A DNA stretch of 31,474 nt from JBQTHI01 sp052390035 (GTDB lineage: Bacteria > Actinomycetota > Acidimicrobiia > Spongiisociales > ZC4RG35). The stretch covers positions 1-31,474 of the forward strand of contig JBQTHI010000029.1 of assembly GCA_052390035.1 (NCBI GenBank), given 5' to 3'. Shown piece after piece: positions 7,813 to 16,880 of this stretch. Every line of letters starts with the position of its first letter. Within the stretch, counting starts at the first letter, position 1. The translations under genes and the position numbers were made by a program. Below the pieces are notes generated by a model, which was given only the letters and a program-made list of their open reading frames with translations, was not told the DNA's origin and did not search any database.

Positions 7813-8226
7813 ATGCCCGAACTGATCCTCACCATCCTCCGGCTGATCTTTCTGGCGTTGGTTTACCTCTTTGTCTGGCAGGTGGCGCGGGCCATCACTC
7901 GCCATCTCGGGTTTGGCCAGGCCCGAGGATCGAAACGTGCCAGCAATCGGATCGCGGTCGTTCGGTCCGATGCGCAAGCGGGTCTCGTCTTCGTGGTCAA
8001 CGGGGCTACGGTGGTTGGTCGAAGCCCCCAGGCGGACGTGGTTCTCGACGATCCCTACGCCTCCGAGTACCACCTGCGTCTCGTGGCAGGTGACGGATCA
8101 TTAACCGTGTCCGATCTGGGCAGCACCAATGGCACGTATGTCAATGGCAGGCGAATCACCACGCCCACCAACCTGCGGAGAGGAGATGCCCTGCAAGTAG
8201 GTAAGACCGTGATGGAGGTACGTTGA
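7813..8226 (+). CDS. fhaB: FhaB-like membrane-anchored FHA protein
   Basis: This 137-residue protein has one N-terminal membrane segment (about 3-24) and an FHA domain (about 60-137) carrying VVGRSPQAD, SEYHLRL and GSTNGTYVNG. The order matches FhaB (FipA) of mycobacteria, which links Ser/Thr phosphorylation to FtsZ and FtsQ in division. It lies 13 nt after fhaA, and its TGA overlaps the TTG start of the phosphatase gene, indicating translational coupling. The FHA domain and position are clear; partner proteins are inferred. Confidence 0.92.
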   Translation: MPELILTILRLIFLALVYLFVWQVARAITRHLGFGQARGSKRASNRIAVVRSDAQAGLVFVVNGATVVGRSPQADVVLDDPYASEYHLRLVAGDGSLTVSDLGSTNGTYVNGRRITTPTNLRRGDALQVGKTVMEVR

Positions 8227-8930
8227 ACTATCAGTGGGCTGCAGGTAGCCACCGGGGTCGAATCCGCGGCAACAATGAAGATGCCTATTCGCCGGAGGCG
8301 TCTGGAAGAGGGTCCGGGCCGGTTCTCGTCATGGTGGCAGACGGGATGGGCGGCGCCGTGGGAGGCGAGATCGCCTCTCACATGGCTGTGGAGGAGGCCA
8401 ATTCCGATCATGCCGACCTCGTCGAACTAATCGCCAGAGCCAATCGGGTCATTTGGGAACGAGCCGTTGCCGAACCCGGTTTGGCCGGTATGGGCACGAC
8501 GATGACTCTCATGGAACTCGACCCCGGCGGTACCGCCAGCCTCGGACACGTGGGCGATAGCCGCGCCTACCTGTGGCGCTCAGGCGAACTCACTCAGTTG
8601 ACCCGGGACCACACCGTGGTCGCTGAGCACTTGGCCGCGGGGCGGATCACCGAAAACGATGTCGCCACCCATCCCCAGCGAAGCATGCTGACCCGGGTGC
8701 TCGGTCTCGAACCGGTGGTGGAGGTCGACACCTTCGACCTCCACTTGGAACCGGGAGACCGGATTCTCCTGTGCTCTGACGGACTCACCAACATGGTGGC
8801 CGACCCCGTCATTGCCGCCCTTCTCTCCGACGGACCGCCCGAGGAGGCCGTTTGGAGCCTGATAGAACAGGCCAACCGGGCCGGCGGGCACGACAACATC
8901 ACCGTGGTGGTCGTGGCCGCAGAACCATGA
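8223..8930 (+). CDS. pstP: PP2C-type Ser/Thr phosphatase, PstP catalytic domain only
   Basis: This phosphatase should reverse PknB phosphorylation. The metal-binding PP2C motifs are all present: GNNEDAY, DGMGG, GHVGDSRAYL, SDGLTN and the C-terminal GGHDNITVVVV. The length is 235 residues, just the catalytic domain. Mycobacterial PstP has a further membrane segment and extracellular region, so this version should be soluble. The start is TTG 8223, supported by GGAGGT at 8214-8219 and a TTGA overlap with the fhaB stop. The rodA start overlaps its stop as ATGA. Confidence 0.93.
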   Translation: MNYQWAAGSHRGRIRGNNEDAYSPEASGRGSGPVLVMVADGMGGAVGGEIASHMAVEEANSDHADLVELIARANRVIWERAVAEPGLAGMGTTMTLMELDPGGTASLGHVGDSRAYLWRSGELTQLTRDHTVVAEHLAAGRITENDVATHPQRSMLTRVLGLEPVVEVDTFDLHLEPGDRILLCSDGLTNMVADPVIAALLSDGPPEEAVWSLIEQANRAGGHDNITVVVVAAEP

Positions 8931-10222
8931 CCCGCACGGCCGAAAGTGGGATGCTGATCGCCGCGGCGGGCATTGCCGCCTTCGGAACCGTCCTCGTCAG
9001 CCTCGCCGGGGGACAAAACATCGACTCGCGGATCGGGCTGACATTCCTTGTGATCCTGCTCGCCTTTGGGGCGGTGCAGACTGCCATCCGGCTGTGGGCC
9101 CCGGCCGCTTCAACCCTTCTGTTGCCACCGGCCGCTCTCATCACTTCCATCGGTCTGGCCGAGATCCACCGTTTGGATCCGGACCGCGCCGGGCTCCAGC
9201 AGTGGTGGTTGCTGATCGCAGCCGGCCTGACCGCCGGGCTCCTATGGGTACTGCGCCGGCGGGGTATCGCCACTATCCGCCGCTACCGCTACCTCTACCT
9301 CGCCGGGAGCCTCGCTCTCCTGCTCATGCCGATGCTGCCCACCGCCTGGAGCCTGCCGATTCGTGGACATCAGGCCAACGGCTCCCGCCTTTGGGTGGCC
9401 TTCGACCTGGGCGTGACAGAAATGTATTTTCAACCCGGAGAGTTGGCCAAGCTGGTGATGGTCCTCTTCCTGGCCGGTTACCTGGCCGACCGCCAGTCGG
9501 CCTTGGCCGATCGGCCCCGCCGACTCGGCCCAATCCACCTCCCCGAGCCCCGCCAACTCTTCCCTGTGCTGTTGGTCTGGGCGGGAAGCCTCGGCGTGCT
9601 TATCGGCCAACGCGACCTGGGGGCATCGGTGCTGCTCTTCGGCGTGTTCGTCGGAATGCTCTACGCCGCCACCGGGCGTCCGGCTTACCTAGCGGTCGGC
9701 GTCCTTCTGACCGGGGCTGGCGGATATGGGGCTTACCGGCTCTTTGACCACGTCGGCCGGCGGGTGCTTGCCTGGATCGATCCCTTTCGGAACTACGAAG
9801 ACGCCGGCTACCAGGTAGCACAGGCCTGGTTCGGGATGGGAACCGGCAGCCTGGCCGGGTCGGGTTTCGGACTCGGCCGTCCCGACCTCATTCCCAACGC
9901 AGCAACGGACTTCATGTACGCCGCGGTGGCAGAAGAGCTCGGTCTGGCCGGATCAATGGCGGTGCTGGCCGCCTATGCCTTGCTGATCGGCGTCGGATTC
10001 GGCATCGCCCTCCGCTCCCGGGATCGGTTTCGCAAGCTCACCGCAGCCGGCCTCAGCTGGGTGATGGGCCTGCAAACCTTCTTGATCATCGGCGGGATCC
10101 TCCGGCTGGTGCCACTCACCGGGCTCGCCCTCCCCTTCATGTCATACGGCGGCTCCTCATTGGTGGGCAACTTCCTCCTCCTCGGCCTATTGGCCCGGGT
10201 CAGTCATGAGGAGCAAGGATGA
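8927..10222 (+). CDS. rodA: SEDS-family peptidoglycan polymerase (RodA/FtsW)
   Basis: This 431-residue polytopic membrane protein of the SEDS family polymerises glycan strands from lipid II, partnered by the adjacent transpeptidase. Family blocks include PGELAKLVMVLFLAGYLAD, GQRDLGASVLLF, AQAWFGMGTGSLAGSGFG and TDFMYAAVAEELG. The conserved Asp of the TDF block and the C-terminal PFMSYGGSS are present. The start is ATG 8927, overlapping the pstP stop; the frame is open back to 8852 but that part lies inside pstP. The name rodA follows the actinobacterial gene order; FtsW function cannot be excluded from sequence alone. Confidence 0.93.
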   Translation: MTRTAESGMLIAAAGIAAFGTVLVSLAGGQNIDSRIGLTFLVILLAFGAVQTAIRLWAPAASTLLLPPAALITSIGLAEIHRLDPDRAGLQQWWLLIAAGLTAGLLWVLRRRGIATIRRYRYLYLAGSLALLLMPMLPTAWSLPIRGHQANGSRLWVAFDLGVTEMYFQPGELAKLVMVLFLAGYLADRQSALADRPRRLGPIHLPEPRQLFPVLLVWAGSLGVLIGQRDLGASVLLFGVFVGMLYAATGRPAYLAVGVLLTGAGGYGAYRLFDHVGRRVLAWIDPFRNYEDAGYQVAQAWFGMGTGSLAGSGFGLGRPDLIPNAATDFMYAAVAEELGLAGSMAVLAAYALLIGVGFGIALRSRDRFRKLTAAGLSWVMGLQTFLIIGGILRLVPLTGLALPFMSYGGSSLVGNFLLLGLLARVSHEEQG

Positions 10223-11670
10223 ACGGGCCCACCCGTCGGCTGGCCGGGGCAGTCCTCGCCGGGTTCGCCCTCCTCGCCTTGATGACGACCTGGGTACAGG
10301 CGGTGGCGGCCGACACCTATCGGCTTGACCCGAGGAATGCCCGATTCAACCTGGGTCAGACCGGCAAAGAACGAGGCCTCATTGTCTCCTCTGACGGTGT
10401 GGTGCTGGCCCGCAGCGACCCCGATCCCGGTTCGACCGGCTCCTACCACCGGGTGTATCCCGAGGCCGCCACCTTTTCGCATCTGGTCGGCTATGCCAGC
10501 CTGCTGTTCGGCGAACAGGGCCTGGAGCGGGCCTACTCCTCCGAACTCCGCTCCCGGCGTGACCTCACGATCTCCGATCTGCTTTCGGTGATTCTCGGCC
10601 GGGACCTACGCCCGCTCAATCTCCAGTTGACTGTCAACGCCGACCTGCAGCGCCTCGCCGAGCGGGCGTTGGGCGGTCAGACCGGGGCGGTGGTCGTCAT
10701 CGAACCCGCCACCGGCGCCATCCTGGCGATGGTTTCCAGTCCTTCCTACAACGCCGAATCGCTGCTGGGGGTTGATGCCGCTGCCGCCTGGCAGGCATTG
10801 CTCGACGATCCGGCCCGTCCTCTGGCCAACCGGGCGCTCAACGAGCTCTACCCCCCGGGATCAACCTTCAAGACGGTCGTGGCCGCCACCGCGCTCGAGA
10901 CCGGGTTTGCCGCGCCTGAGACCAACTTTCCCGACGAGGCGAGCTTTGCCTTGCCCGGTTCGACTGCCACCGTTGCCAATGCCGGAGGTTCTCCCTGCAA
11001 CGACGGGGTAGAGACCACTTTGCTCCAGGCGTTTGTCAGGTCATGTAATGCCACCTTTGCTCGCCTGGCGGTCGAACTGGGAGCTAGCGACCTGGGAAAC
11101 ACTGCAGAAGCCTTCGGGTTCAACACCGACCTCGATTTTCCGCTACCAACTGCTACCTCCGCCTTTCCGACTGAGCTCCTCGCCGAAGATGCTGCCGCCG
11201 TCGGACAGAGCGGGATTGGCGAGCGTGACGTGCGGGCCACCCCATTGCAGATGGCGCTCGTCGCGGCGGCGCTAGCCAACGAAGGTCAGTTGATGGCGCC
11301 CCATCTGGTGAGCCGGGTGTTCGATGCGGACGGGGCCGAGGTCGAAAGGGTCGAACCCAACCTGTTCCGCACCGCAGTTTCGGCCGAAGCTGCGGCGATT
11401 CTGACTCAGATGATGGAACGGGTGGTGACCGAGGGGACCGGACGGCAGGCGGCGGTCCCCGGTGTTCGGGTGGCCGGTAAAACTGGCACGGCCACAGGCG
11501 TCGAGGGGCGACCCCACGCCTGGTTTATCGGCTTTGCCCCAGTCGAGCAACCGTCGATCTCGGTGGCAGTTCTGGTGGAGGCCGGAGGCAACGTCGGTGA
11601 AACCGCCAGCGGAGGATCGGTTGCCGCACCCATCGCGTCCCAGGTGATCTCCGGGTGGCTGAGCCGGTGA
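10219..11670 (+). CDS. pbpA: class B penicillin-binding protein PbpA
   Basis: This 483-residue transpeptidase cross-links peptidoglycan and is the likely partner of the adjacent SEDS protein. One N-terminal signal anchor (about 8-28) is followed by a dimerisation or pedestal region. The transpeptidase domain carries S215-T-F-K218 (nucleophile Ser215), S275-C-N277 and K421-T-G423. Length matches mycobacterial PbpA (about 490). The start ATG 10219 overlaps the rodA stop (ATGA) and has GAGGAG just upstream. Beta-lactam sensitivity would be expected from the intact motifs. Confidence 0.95.
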   Translation: MNGPTRRLAGAVLAGFALLALMTTWVQAVAADTYRLDPRNARFNLGQTGKERGLIVSSDGVVLARSDPDPGSTGSYHRVYPEAATFSHLVGYASLLFGEQGLERAYSSELRSRRDLTISDLLSVILGRDLRPLNLQLTVNADLQRLAERALGGQTGAVVVIEPATGAILAMVSSPSYNAESLLGVDAAAAWQALLDDPARPLANRALNELYPPGSTFKTVVAATALETGFAAPETNFPDEASFALPGSTATVANAGGSPCNDGVETTLLQAFVRSCNATFARLAVELGASDLGNTAEAFGFNTDLDFPLPTATSAFPTELLAEDAAAVGQSGIGERDVRATPLQMALVAAALANEGQLMAPHLVSRVFDADGAEVERVEPNLFRTAVSAEAAAILTQMMERVVTEGTGRQAAVPGVRVAGKTGTATGVEGRPHAWFIGFAPVEQPSISVAVLVEAGGNVGETASGGSVAAPIASQVISGWLSR

Positions 11671-11713
11671 CCTCCCGGTGCGGAGAACCTCGTAGAATCG
11701 GTTCTAGTTCATT

Positions 11714-13648
11714 ATGAACTTCCCTCATCCCCTCACCGACCGTTATCACCTCGCGTCTCACCTGGCCCGGGGAGGGATGGCTGACGTCTACCTGGGGCTC
11801 GACAATTTGCTCGGCCGGAAGGTGGCCATCAAGGTTCTCCACGCCCAATTCTCCAACGACGAGGCGTTCGTCAAACGCTTTCGGCGGGAGGCCCAGGCGG
11901 CCGCCAACCTCACCCATCCCAACATCGTTGGCATTTACGACTGGGGCCAGGCGGGAAACACCTATTTCATCGTGATGGAGCTGGTCGATGGTCGCAGCCT
12001 CCGGGACGTGCTTCGCAGCGAAGGGGCCCTTCTTCCCCGACGGGCCGCGGAGATTGGAGCCGAGGTTGGGTCGGCGCTGTCAGCGGCCCATCGAGCGGGA
12101 CTGGTCCACCGCGATGTCAAACCGGGCAACATTCTCCTGGCGGCCGACGGCACCGTGAAGGTGACCGATTTCGGCATTGCCCGTGCATGGGATGACTCCC
12201 TCGAGTTGACCCGTACCGGGGCGGTCATCGGTACCGCCACCTACTTCAGCCCCGAACAGGCGCAGGGGACGCCTGCAGACGAGCGGTCCGATGTGTATTC
12301 GCTTGGTGTGGTGCTCTACGAGATGCTGAGCGGCCGGCCGCCTTTCTCCGGCGATAGCCCGGTGGCGGTCGCCTACCAGCACGTCTCGGCCAACGCCCCG
12401 CCGCCTTCGTCGATCAACCCCGATGTGCCTCACGAGATTGACGCCGTGGTGATGCGCTCGCTCGAAAAAGACCCGGACTTTCGGTATCAGTCGGCGGACG
12501 AGATGAGAGCCGATCTGATGAGAGTGCTCGCCGGACAAGCCCCGGCGGTTAGCGCCGTTCCCCTTCCCGTGCCGGCGATGGCTGGTGCGGTTGAGGCCGC
12601 ATCGGCGACCCGGATGATGGCGGCGCCGCCATCCCACTCTCCGGCCACCCAGACCATTCCCGCTCTAGACGACCGCCGACCCAGCCAGGTGCCGTTCATC
12701 CTCACTGCGTTCGGCCTCCTGGCTCTGCTGGCCGTCATGGTATTCCTGGTGTTCCAGATGGCAGCAGGAGGGCGCGTACCACCTCCGGAGGTGGTGGTTG
12801 TTCCCAACGTCATCGGCTTTACCGAGGAAGAGGCCTTGACTGCAATCCAGGAGGTTCGTTTGCGTGTCGACTTCCGCTCCGAGGCTTCAACCGAGGTCGA
12901 GGCCGGCAGGGTGATCCGTACTCAGCCGGAAGCCGGCACCGAATACGCCCCCAACCAGACGGTCCTGGTTTTCGTTTCGGCCGGCCAACGGCCGGCCACC
13001 GTCCCCTCCCTGGTGGGAAGGACCGAGGAAGACGCGCGTGACCTGATCAATGAAGCCGGGCTCGAAGTCGGGGAGATCAACTCGAGGCCCGACTCAGCTG
13101 CCGAGGCGGGAGTTGTCATCGAGCAGAGCCCGGTCGCCGGGGTCGAGGTAGCCCCGGGAAGTGTGGTCGACATCGTCGTGTCGGAAGGGCCTGATGAGTT
13201 TGCCCTCCCCGAACTCACCAACATCGAGGACTCGGCCGCTTTCACTCAACTCAACCAGTTGGACCTCACATGGGAAACGGTCGCCGAGGCTTCGGAGACG
13301 GTCCCGGCCGGAGTGGTAATCCGCACCCAGCCACCCGCCGGAACACCCGTCAAGGCTGGCGACACGATCACCGTTGTGGTGTCGAGCGGGGTAGCACAAA
13401 TACCGGTTCCCGATCTGGCCGGGCTGACCTACGACCAGGCCAGTCAGCTGCTGGCCCAAAGGGGTCTCGAGATCGGGCCCAACCCGGGTTTCCTCTCCAC
13501 CAACGAACCCAACCTGGATGGTCGGGTGGTTAGTCAAACCCCTCCCGCCGGAGCCGAGCTGGCGCCCGGTTCTACCGTCGAGGTGACGCTCGGGGTGTTC
13601 GAGCCGCCCACGACCACCACCTCCACCAGCGCCCCACCCCAACCCTGA
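11714..13648 (+). CDS. pknB: Ser/Thr protein kinase PknB with four PASTA domains
   Basis: This 644-residue receptor kinase has a glycine-rich loop (17-26), catalytic Lys40, HRD with Asp134 and DFG with Asp152. A proline/alanine-rich juxtamembrane stretch leads to one membrane segment (about 328-352). Four PASTA repeats follow, starting near 357, 426, 494 and 560, which in this family bind muropeptides or lipid II outside the cell. The chain ends in a Thr/Pro-rich tail. It is the only kinase in the cluster; the pknA found in mycobacteria is absent here. The start is 43 nt after pbpA with no clear ribosome binding site. It is convergent with trpG, 8 nt apart. Confidence 0.96.
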   Translation: MNFPHPLTDRYHLASHLARGGMADVYLGLDNLLGRKVAIKVLHAQFSNDEAFVKRFRREAQAAANLTHPNIVGIYDWGQAGNTYFIVMELVDGRSLRDVLRSEGALLPRRAAEIGAEVGSALSAAHRAGLVHRDVKPGNILLAADGTVKVTDFGIARAWDDSLELTRTGAVIGTATYFSPEQAQGTPADERSDVYSLGVVLYEMLSGRPPFSGDSPVAVAYQHVSANAPPPSSINPDVPHEIDAVVMRSLEKDPDFRYQSADEMRADLMRVLAGQAPAVSAVPLPVPAMAGAVEAASATRMMAAPPSHSPATQTIPALDDRRPSQVPFILTAFGLLALLAVMVFLVFQMAAGGRVPPPEVVVVPNVIGFTEEEALTAIQEVRLRVDFRSEASTEVEAGRVIRTQPEAGTEYAPNQTVLVFVSAGQRPATVPSLVGRTEEDARDLINEAGLEVGEINSRPDSAAEAGVVIEQSPVAGVEVAPGSVVDIVVSEGPDEFALPELTNIEDSAAFTQLNQLDLTWETVAEASETVPAGVVIRTQPPAGTPVKAGDTITVVVSSGVAQIPVPDLAGLTYDQASQLLAQRGLEIGPNPGFLSTNEPNLDGRVVSQTPPAGAELAPGSTVEVTLGVFEPPTTTTSTSAPPQP

Positions 13649-13656
13649 GTGGAAAG

Positions 13657-14235
<579 letters not shown>

Positions 14236-14241
14236 GCGATC

Positions 14242-14490
14242 TCAGCGGTAATTGGTGGTCATCAGAAATCCGGCGGCGATGGCCACGAGACCGCCGATCA
14301 GCCAGAGCTGGCTCCACTGGAAAATGAACCTCAACATGATTGCTACGACTCCCGCCCCCATGAGCCCCGCCATGACCAGCACATACCAGGAAGGGCTCGG
14401 CTCCTTGGCCTTGGCCTTGGTGGCGGTGGCTAGCGCCCCGACCATCGGCCGGCGGTTTTTCTTCGTTTTGCGGCGTTTTGACTCTGGCAT
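14242..14490 (-). CDS. crgA: cell division protein CrgA
   Basis: This 82-residue protein has a Lys/Arg-rich cytoplasmic start (5-14) and two membrane segments (about 33-53 and 60-77), ending in TTNYR. Length, topology and location beside trpG and pknB match CrgA, a small actinobacterial septum protein that recruits FtsI-type transpeptidases to FtsZ rings. It is transcribed away from the zinc-ribbon/thiolase genes and precedes trpG by 6 nt. Confidence 0.92.
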   Translation of the reverse strand: MPESKRRKTKKNRRPMVGALATATKAKAKEPSPSWYVLVMAGLMGAGVVAIMLRFIFQWSQLWLIGGLVAIAAGFLMTTNYR

Positions 14491-14526
14491 GACGGCGCGA
14501 CGCTAGTTACTTACGGTGATGTAATT

Positions 14527-14556
14527 CTCCACGGCTGTGGAAAGTCATGGGGATAA
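14527..14556. promoter_or_regulatory. DnaA-box-like motifs and small inverted repeat upstream of crgA
   Basis: TGGGGATAA (14548-14556) is the complement of TTATCCCCA, one mismatch from the DnaA box TTATCCACA. TGTGGAAAG (14536-14544) is a weaker second match. A 5-bp inverted repeat TCCAC-GGCT-GTGGA spans 14528-14541. The site sits in the 89-bp gap between crgA and the zinc-ribbon gene. Chance matches are possible. Confidence 0.3.
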
Positions 14557-14579
14557 CCGTTCATGCCTCTTCATACTCT

Positions 14580-14825
14580 TCACGGTTTGGAGGTGGGGAC
14601 CATCTCTTCACGGCAATGTCTAGGCGGCAACAACTCGGCGGGATTGACCGCTTTCATCGTCACCTCAGCACCACACACGGTGCACCGGAAGTCCTGATCA
14701 ACTTCGACAATGTCGTCCGGGTTGACATCGGGGGGCGGATTGGAAAGCAGGCGCAATATCCACACCGAGGCCGTCCAGATGGCCACCCCGATGGCGATGG
14801 CAATCAAGATCGTGCCCAAGCCCAC
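14580..14825 (-). CDS. small membrane protein with zinc-ribbon-like motif
   Basis: An 81-residue protein with an N-terminal membrane segment (about 5-27) and a soluble tail carrying C48-T-V-C51 and H70-C71 (RHCREEM), a probable zinc-binding knuckle pair. I do not recognise a named family. The GTG start lies 9 nt after the thiolase stop, so it is probably the second gene of that transcript. The tail should face the cytoplasm or the exterior depending on orientation, which the sequence does not settle. Confidence 0.72.
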   Translation of the reverse strand: MGLGTILIAIAIGVAIWTASVWILRLLSNPPPDVNPDDIVEVDQDFRCTVCGAEVTMKAVNPAELLPPRHCREEMVPTSKP

Positions 14826-14834
14826 CCGGTGTCG

Positions 14835-16010
14835 TCACACCCTTTCGATGATGGTGGCGTTCGCCATCCCGCCACCCTCGCACATGGTCTGCAGGCCGTA
14901 GCGGCCGCCGGTGCGTTCTAGCTCGTGAACCAGCGTGGTGAGGAGCCGGGCGCCGGAGGCGCCGAGCGGGTGGCCCAGAGCGATAGCACCACCGTTGACG
15001 TTGGTTCGGCGCCAGAGCACTTCGGGGTCGGTGCCGCCATGTTCCATTCGCCACGCCCCTACCACCGAGGCGAAAGCCTCGTTGACCTCGATCAGATCGA
15101 TTTGGTCGATGTCGAGCCCTGCGCGGCCCAGCACCTTGGAGGTGGCCGGGATGGGACCGGTGAGCATGATGACCGCATCGACCCCGGCCAAAGCGAAGGA
15201 AACAAAGCGTGCGCGAGGCCTCAATCCGAGCTCTTTCGCTTTGGTCTCGCTCATGATCAATACGGCGGCGGCTCCGTCCGAGATCTGCGAGGAGTTGCCG
15301 GCGGTCACCATGCCGTCGGGCTTGAATGCGGGTTGCAGGGATCCGAGTTTCTCCAGGGTGGTGTCCCAGCGGATTCCCTCGTCCCTGGTGACCACTTCGT
15401 CGCCCTGTTCGCCGTGAACCGTGACGGGAACGATCTGCGAAAGGAACCGGCCCTCCTCGGTAGCTCGAGCGGCCCGCTGATGGGAATCCAGACCGATCTG
15501 GTCGAGGTTGGCCCGAGAGAGGCCCCACTTCTCGTTGATCATCTCCGCCGAGATGCCCTGTGGAACAAGACCGTGGCTGTAACGCTCGAGCATCATCGGA
15601 CCGAAGGGCATCCCTGGCCCCTGCTGGGCGCTGACTCCCATCGGTACCCGGGTCATCGACTCGATCCCGGCGGCTATAACGACGTCGTAGGCGCCGGCGA
15701 TCACTCCCTGGGCAGCGAAGTGAGCGGACTGTTGGGACGAACCGCACTGCCGGTCAACCGTGGTGCCGACCACTTCTTCGGGGAACCCGGCGGCGAGGGC
15801 GGCGTTGCGCCCGATGTTCCACGCCTGCTCGCCGACCTGGGAGACACAGCCCATGATCACGTCTTCGACCAGCGCGGGGTCGAGGCTGTTGCGTTCGATC
15901 AGGGCCTTCAACGGGATCGAGGCGAGGTCAACCGGATGGATGTCCTTGAACTTGCCGTTCCGGCGTGCCACCGGAGTCCGTATCGCATCGACAATCACCG
16001 CGTCTGTCAT
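14835..16010 (-). CDS. acetyl-CoA C-acyltransferase (thiolase)
   Basis: This 391-residue thiolase condenses or cleaves acyl-CoA thioesters, as in beta-oxidation or acetoacetyl-CoA formation. The nucleophile Cys89 (DRQCGSSQ), His347 (GHPLGASGAR) and Cys377 (MCEGGGMAN) make a complete active site. The start is ATG 16010: GGGAGG lies 6 nt upstream, whereas the in-frame TTG at 16013 would be too close to that site. No other fatty-acid genes are adjacent, so chain-length preference is unknown. Confidence 0.95.
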   Translation of the reverse strand: MTDAVIVDAIRTPVARRNGKFKDIHPVDLASIPLKALIERNSLDPALVEDVIMGCVSQVGEQAWNIGRNAALAAGFPEEVVGTTVDRQCGSSQQSAHFAAQGVIAGAYDVVIAAGIESMTRVPMGVSAQQGPGMPFGPMMLERYSHGLVPQGISAEMINEKWGLSRANLDQIGLDSHQRAARATEEGRFLSQIVPVTVHGEQGDEVVTRDEGIRWDTTLEKLGSLQPAFKPDGMVTAGNSSQISDGAAAVLIMSETKAKELGLRPRARFVSFALAGVDAVIMLTGPIPATSKVLGRAGLDIDQIDLIEVNEAFASVVGAWRMEHGGTDPEVLWRRTNVNGGAIALGHPLGASGARLLTTLVHELERTGGRYGLQTMCEGGGMANATIIERV

Positions 16011-16040
16011 CAAAGACCTCCCTCGAACTCTTACCTAAGG

Positions 16041-16061
16041 TTACAGGTGGGGTATAACCCC
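16041..16061. promoter_or_regulatory. palindrome upstream of thiolase gene
   Basis: GGGGT-ATA-ACCCC (16049-16061) is a perfect 5-bp-arm palindrome about 40 bp before the thiolase start, preceded by a second small palindrome ACCTAAGGT (16034-16042). They sit in the 70-bp gap between thiolase and the cyclase-like gene and could be an operator. No regulator gene is adjacent. Confidence 0.25.
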
Positions 16062-16080
16062 CAAAATCAGCAACAGATTC

Positions 16081-16839
16081 CTAGGCGGCGCCGATCACTC
16101 TCACAACCAGTGGGGCCGACCGTCCCCGCAACTCGACTGTCCGACTGTTGAGGTTGGTCACGTCGAGCCCGGCCGCCACACACGCCTCGTCGCTGACCAG
16201 GATCTCACCCTGGCCCGCCAGGGAGGCCAATCGCCCGGTGACATTCACCGTGTCACCCAAAGCCGTCAGTTCGTACTTGGTTGTGCCTTCCACCCCGACC
16301 GTTCCGACAAAGGCTGCGCCGGTATGGAGTCCCGCCCCGATTGGAATCCATGGCTCGTCGGTTCCGTATCCGGTGGCCATCATCAGGTTTTGGGCCGCTC
16401 GAATCGCCGAGGCGGCATGGTTGGGGGTAAACACCGGGAAGTAGAACGCTCGCACTTCGTCCCCTACCGGACTATCGATGAAGGCGTCGCTCTCGACAAA
16501 GACCTCGTTGCTCGCCTTGTAGAAGCGCCTCATCAGTTGGGCGAAGGTGGTTGGGCCCATGACCTCGGCCAGTGCCGTAGAACCACGCACATCGGCGAAG
16601 AGGACGCTCAACTGGATCTCGGCTCCACCTGGATGCTCGGTCGACCAGACCTCGCAAGCATTACAGAAGTGAGGGTTGTAGCGAGCCGGTCGGCGCCCTG
16701 TCAGCTTGAGGACCGGACCGGCGATCCCACCGAGAGGTATCCGGCACAGCCTGCAACGAGGGTCGCCCGGAACATGTTTGAAGATCCTCCCCTTCTTGTA
16801 AAGGGGGCTGTCCGGGTTGGTCAGCATCTCCCGCCACAT
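16081..16839 (-). CDS. class III adenylate/guanylate cyclase-domain protein with N-terminal Cys pairs
   Basis: A 252-residue protein. The N-terminal part has two Cys-x-x-Cys pairs (C29/C32 and C59/C62), probably binding zinc or an Fe-S cluster. A class III nucleotide cyclase domain follows (about 75-250). Metal ligands D83 (FADVRGST) and D127 (GDE) and transition-state residues N199 and R203 (VNVTGR) are present. The Lys that normally precedes VGD (substrate base contact) is Ser123 here. The longer frame to 16905 runs into tRNA-Ala, so ATG 16839 is preferred; no strong ribosome binding site supports any start. Cyclic nucleotide product is unproven. Confidence 0.85.
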   Translation of the reverse strand: MWREMLTNPDSPLYKKGRIFKHVPGDPRCRLCRIPLGGIAGPVLKLTGRRPARYNPHFCNACEVWSTEHPGGAEIQLSVLFADVRGSTALAEVMGPTTFAQLMRRFYKASNEVFVESDAFIDSPVGDEVRAFYFPVFTPNHAASAIRAAQNLMMATGYGTDEPWIPIGAGLHTGAAFVGTVGVEGTTKYELTALGDTVNVTGRLASLAGQGEILVSDEACVAAGLDVTNLNSRTVELRGRSAPLVVRVIGAA

Positions 16840-16880
16840 CGTCTCAACGTTTGAGCCCTGTTTCACAGTTTGCCCATTCG

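Noticed and set aside
11667..11698. Possible internal promoter before pknB (GTGACC and TAGAAT)
   Set aside because: The spacer is 20 bp and the -35 is poor; not convincing without expression data.
14925..16151. Long plus-strand frame (408 residues)
   Set aside because: Antisense to the thiolase gene, with no recognisable domain.
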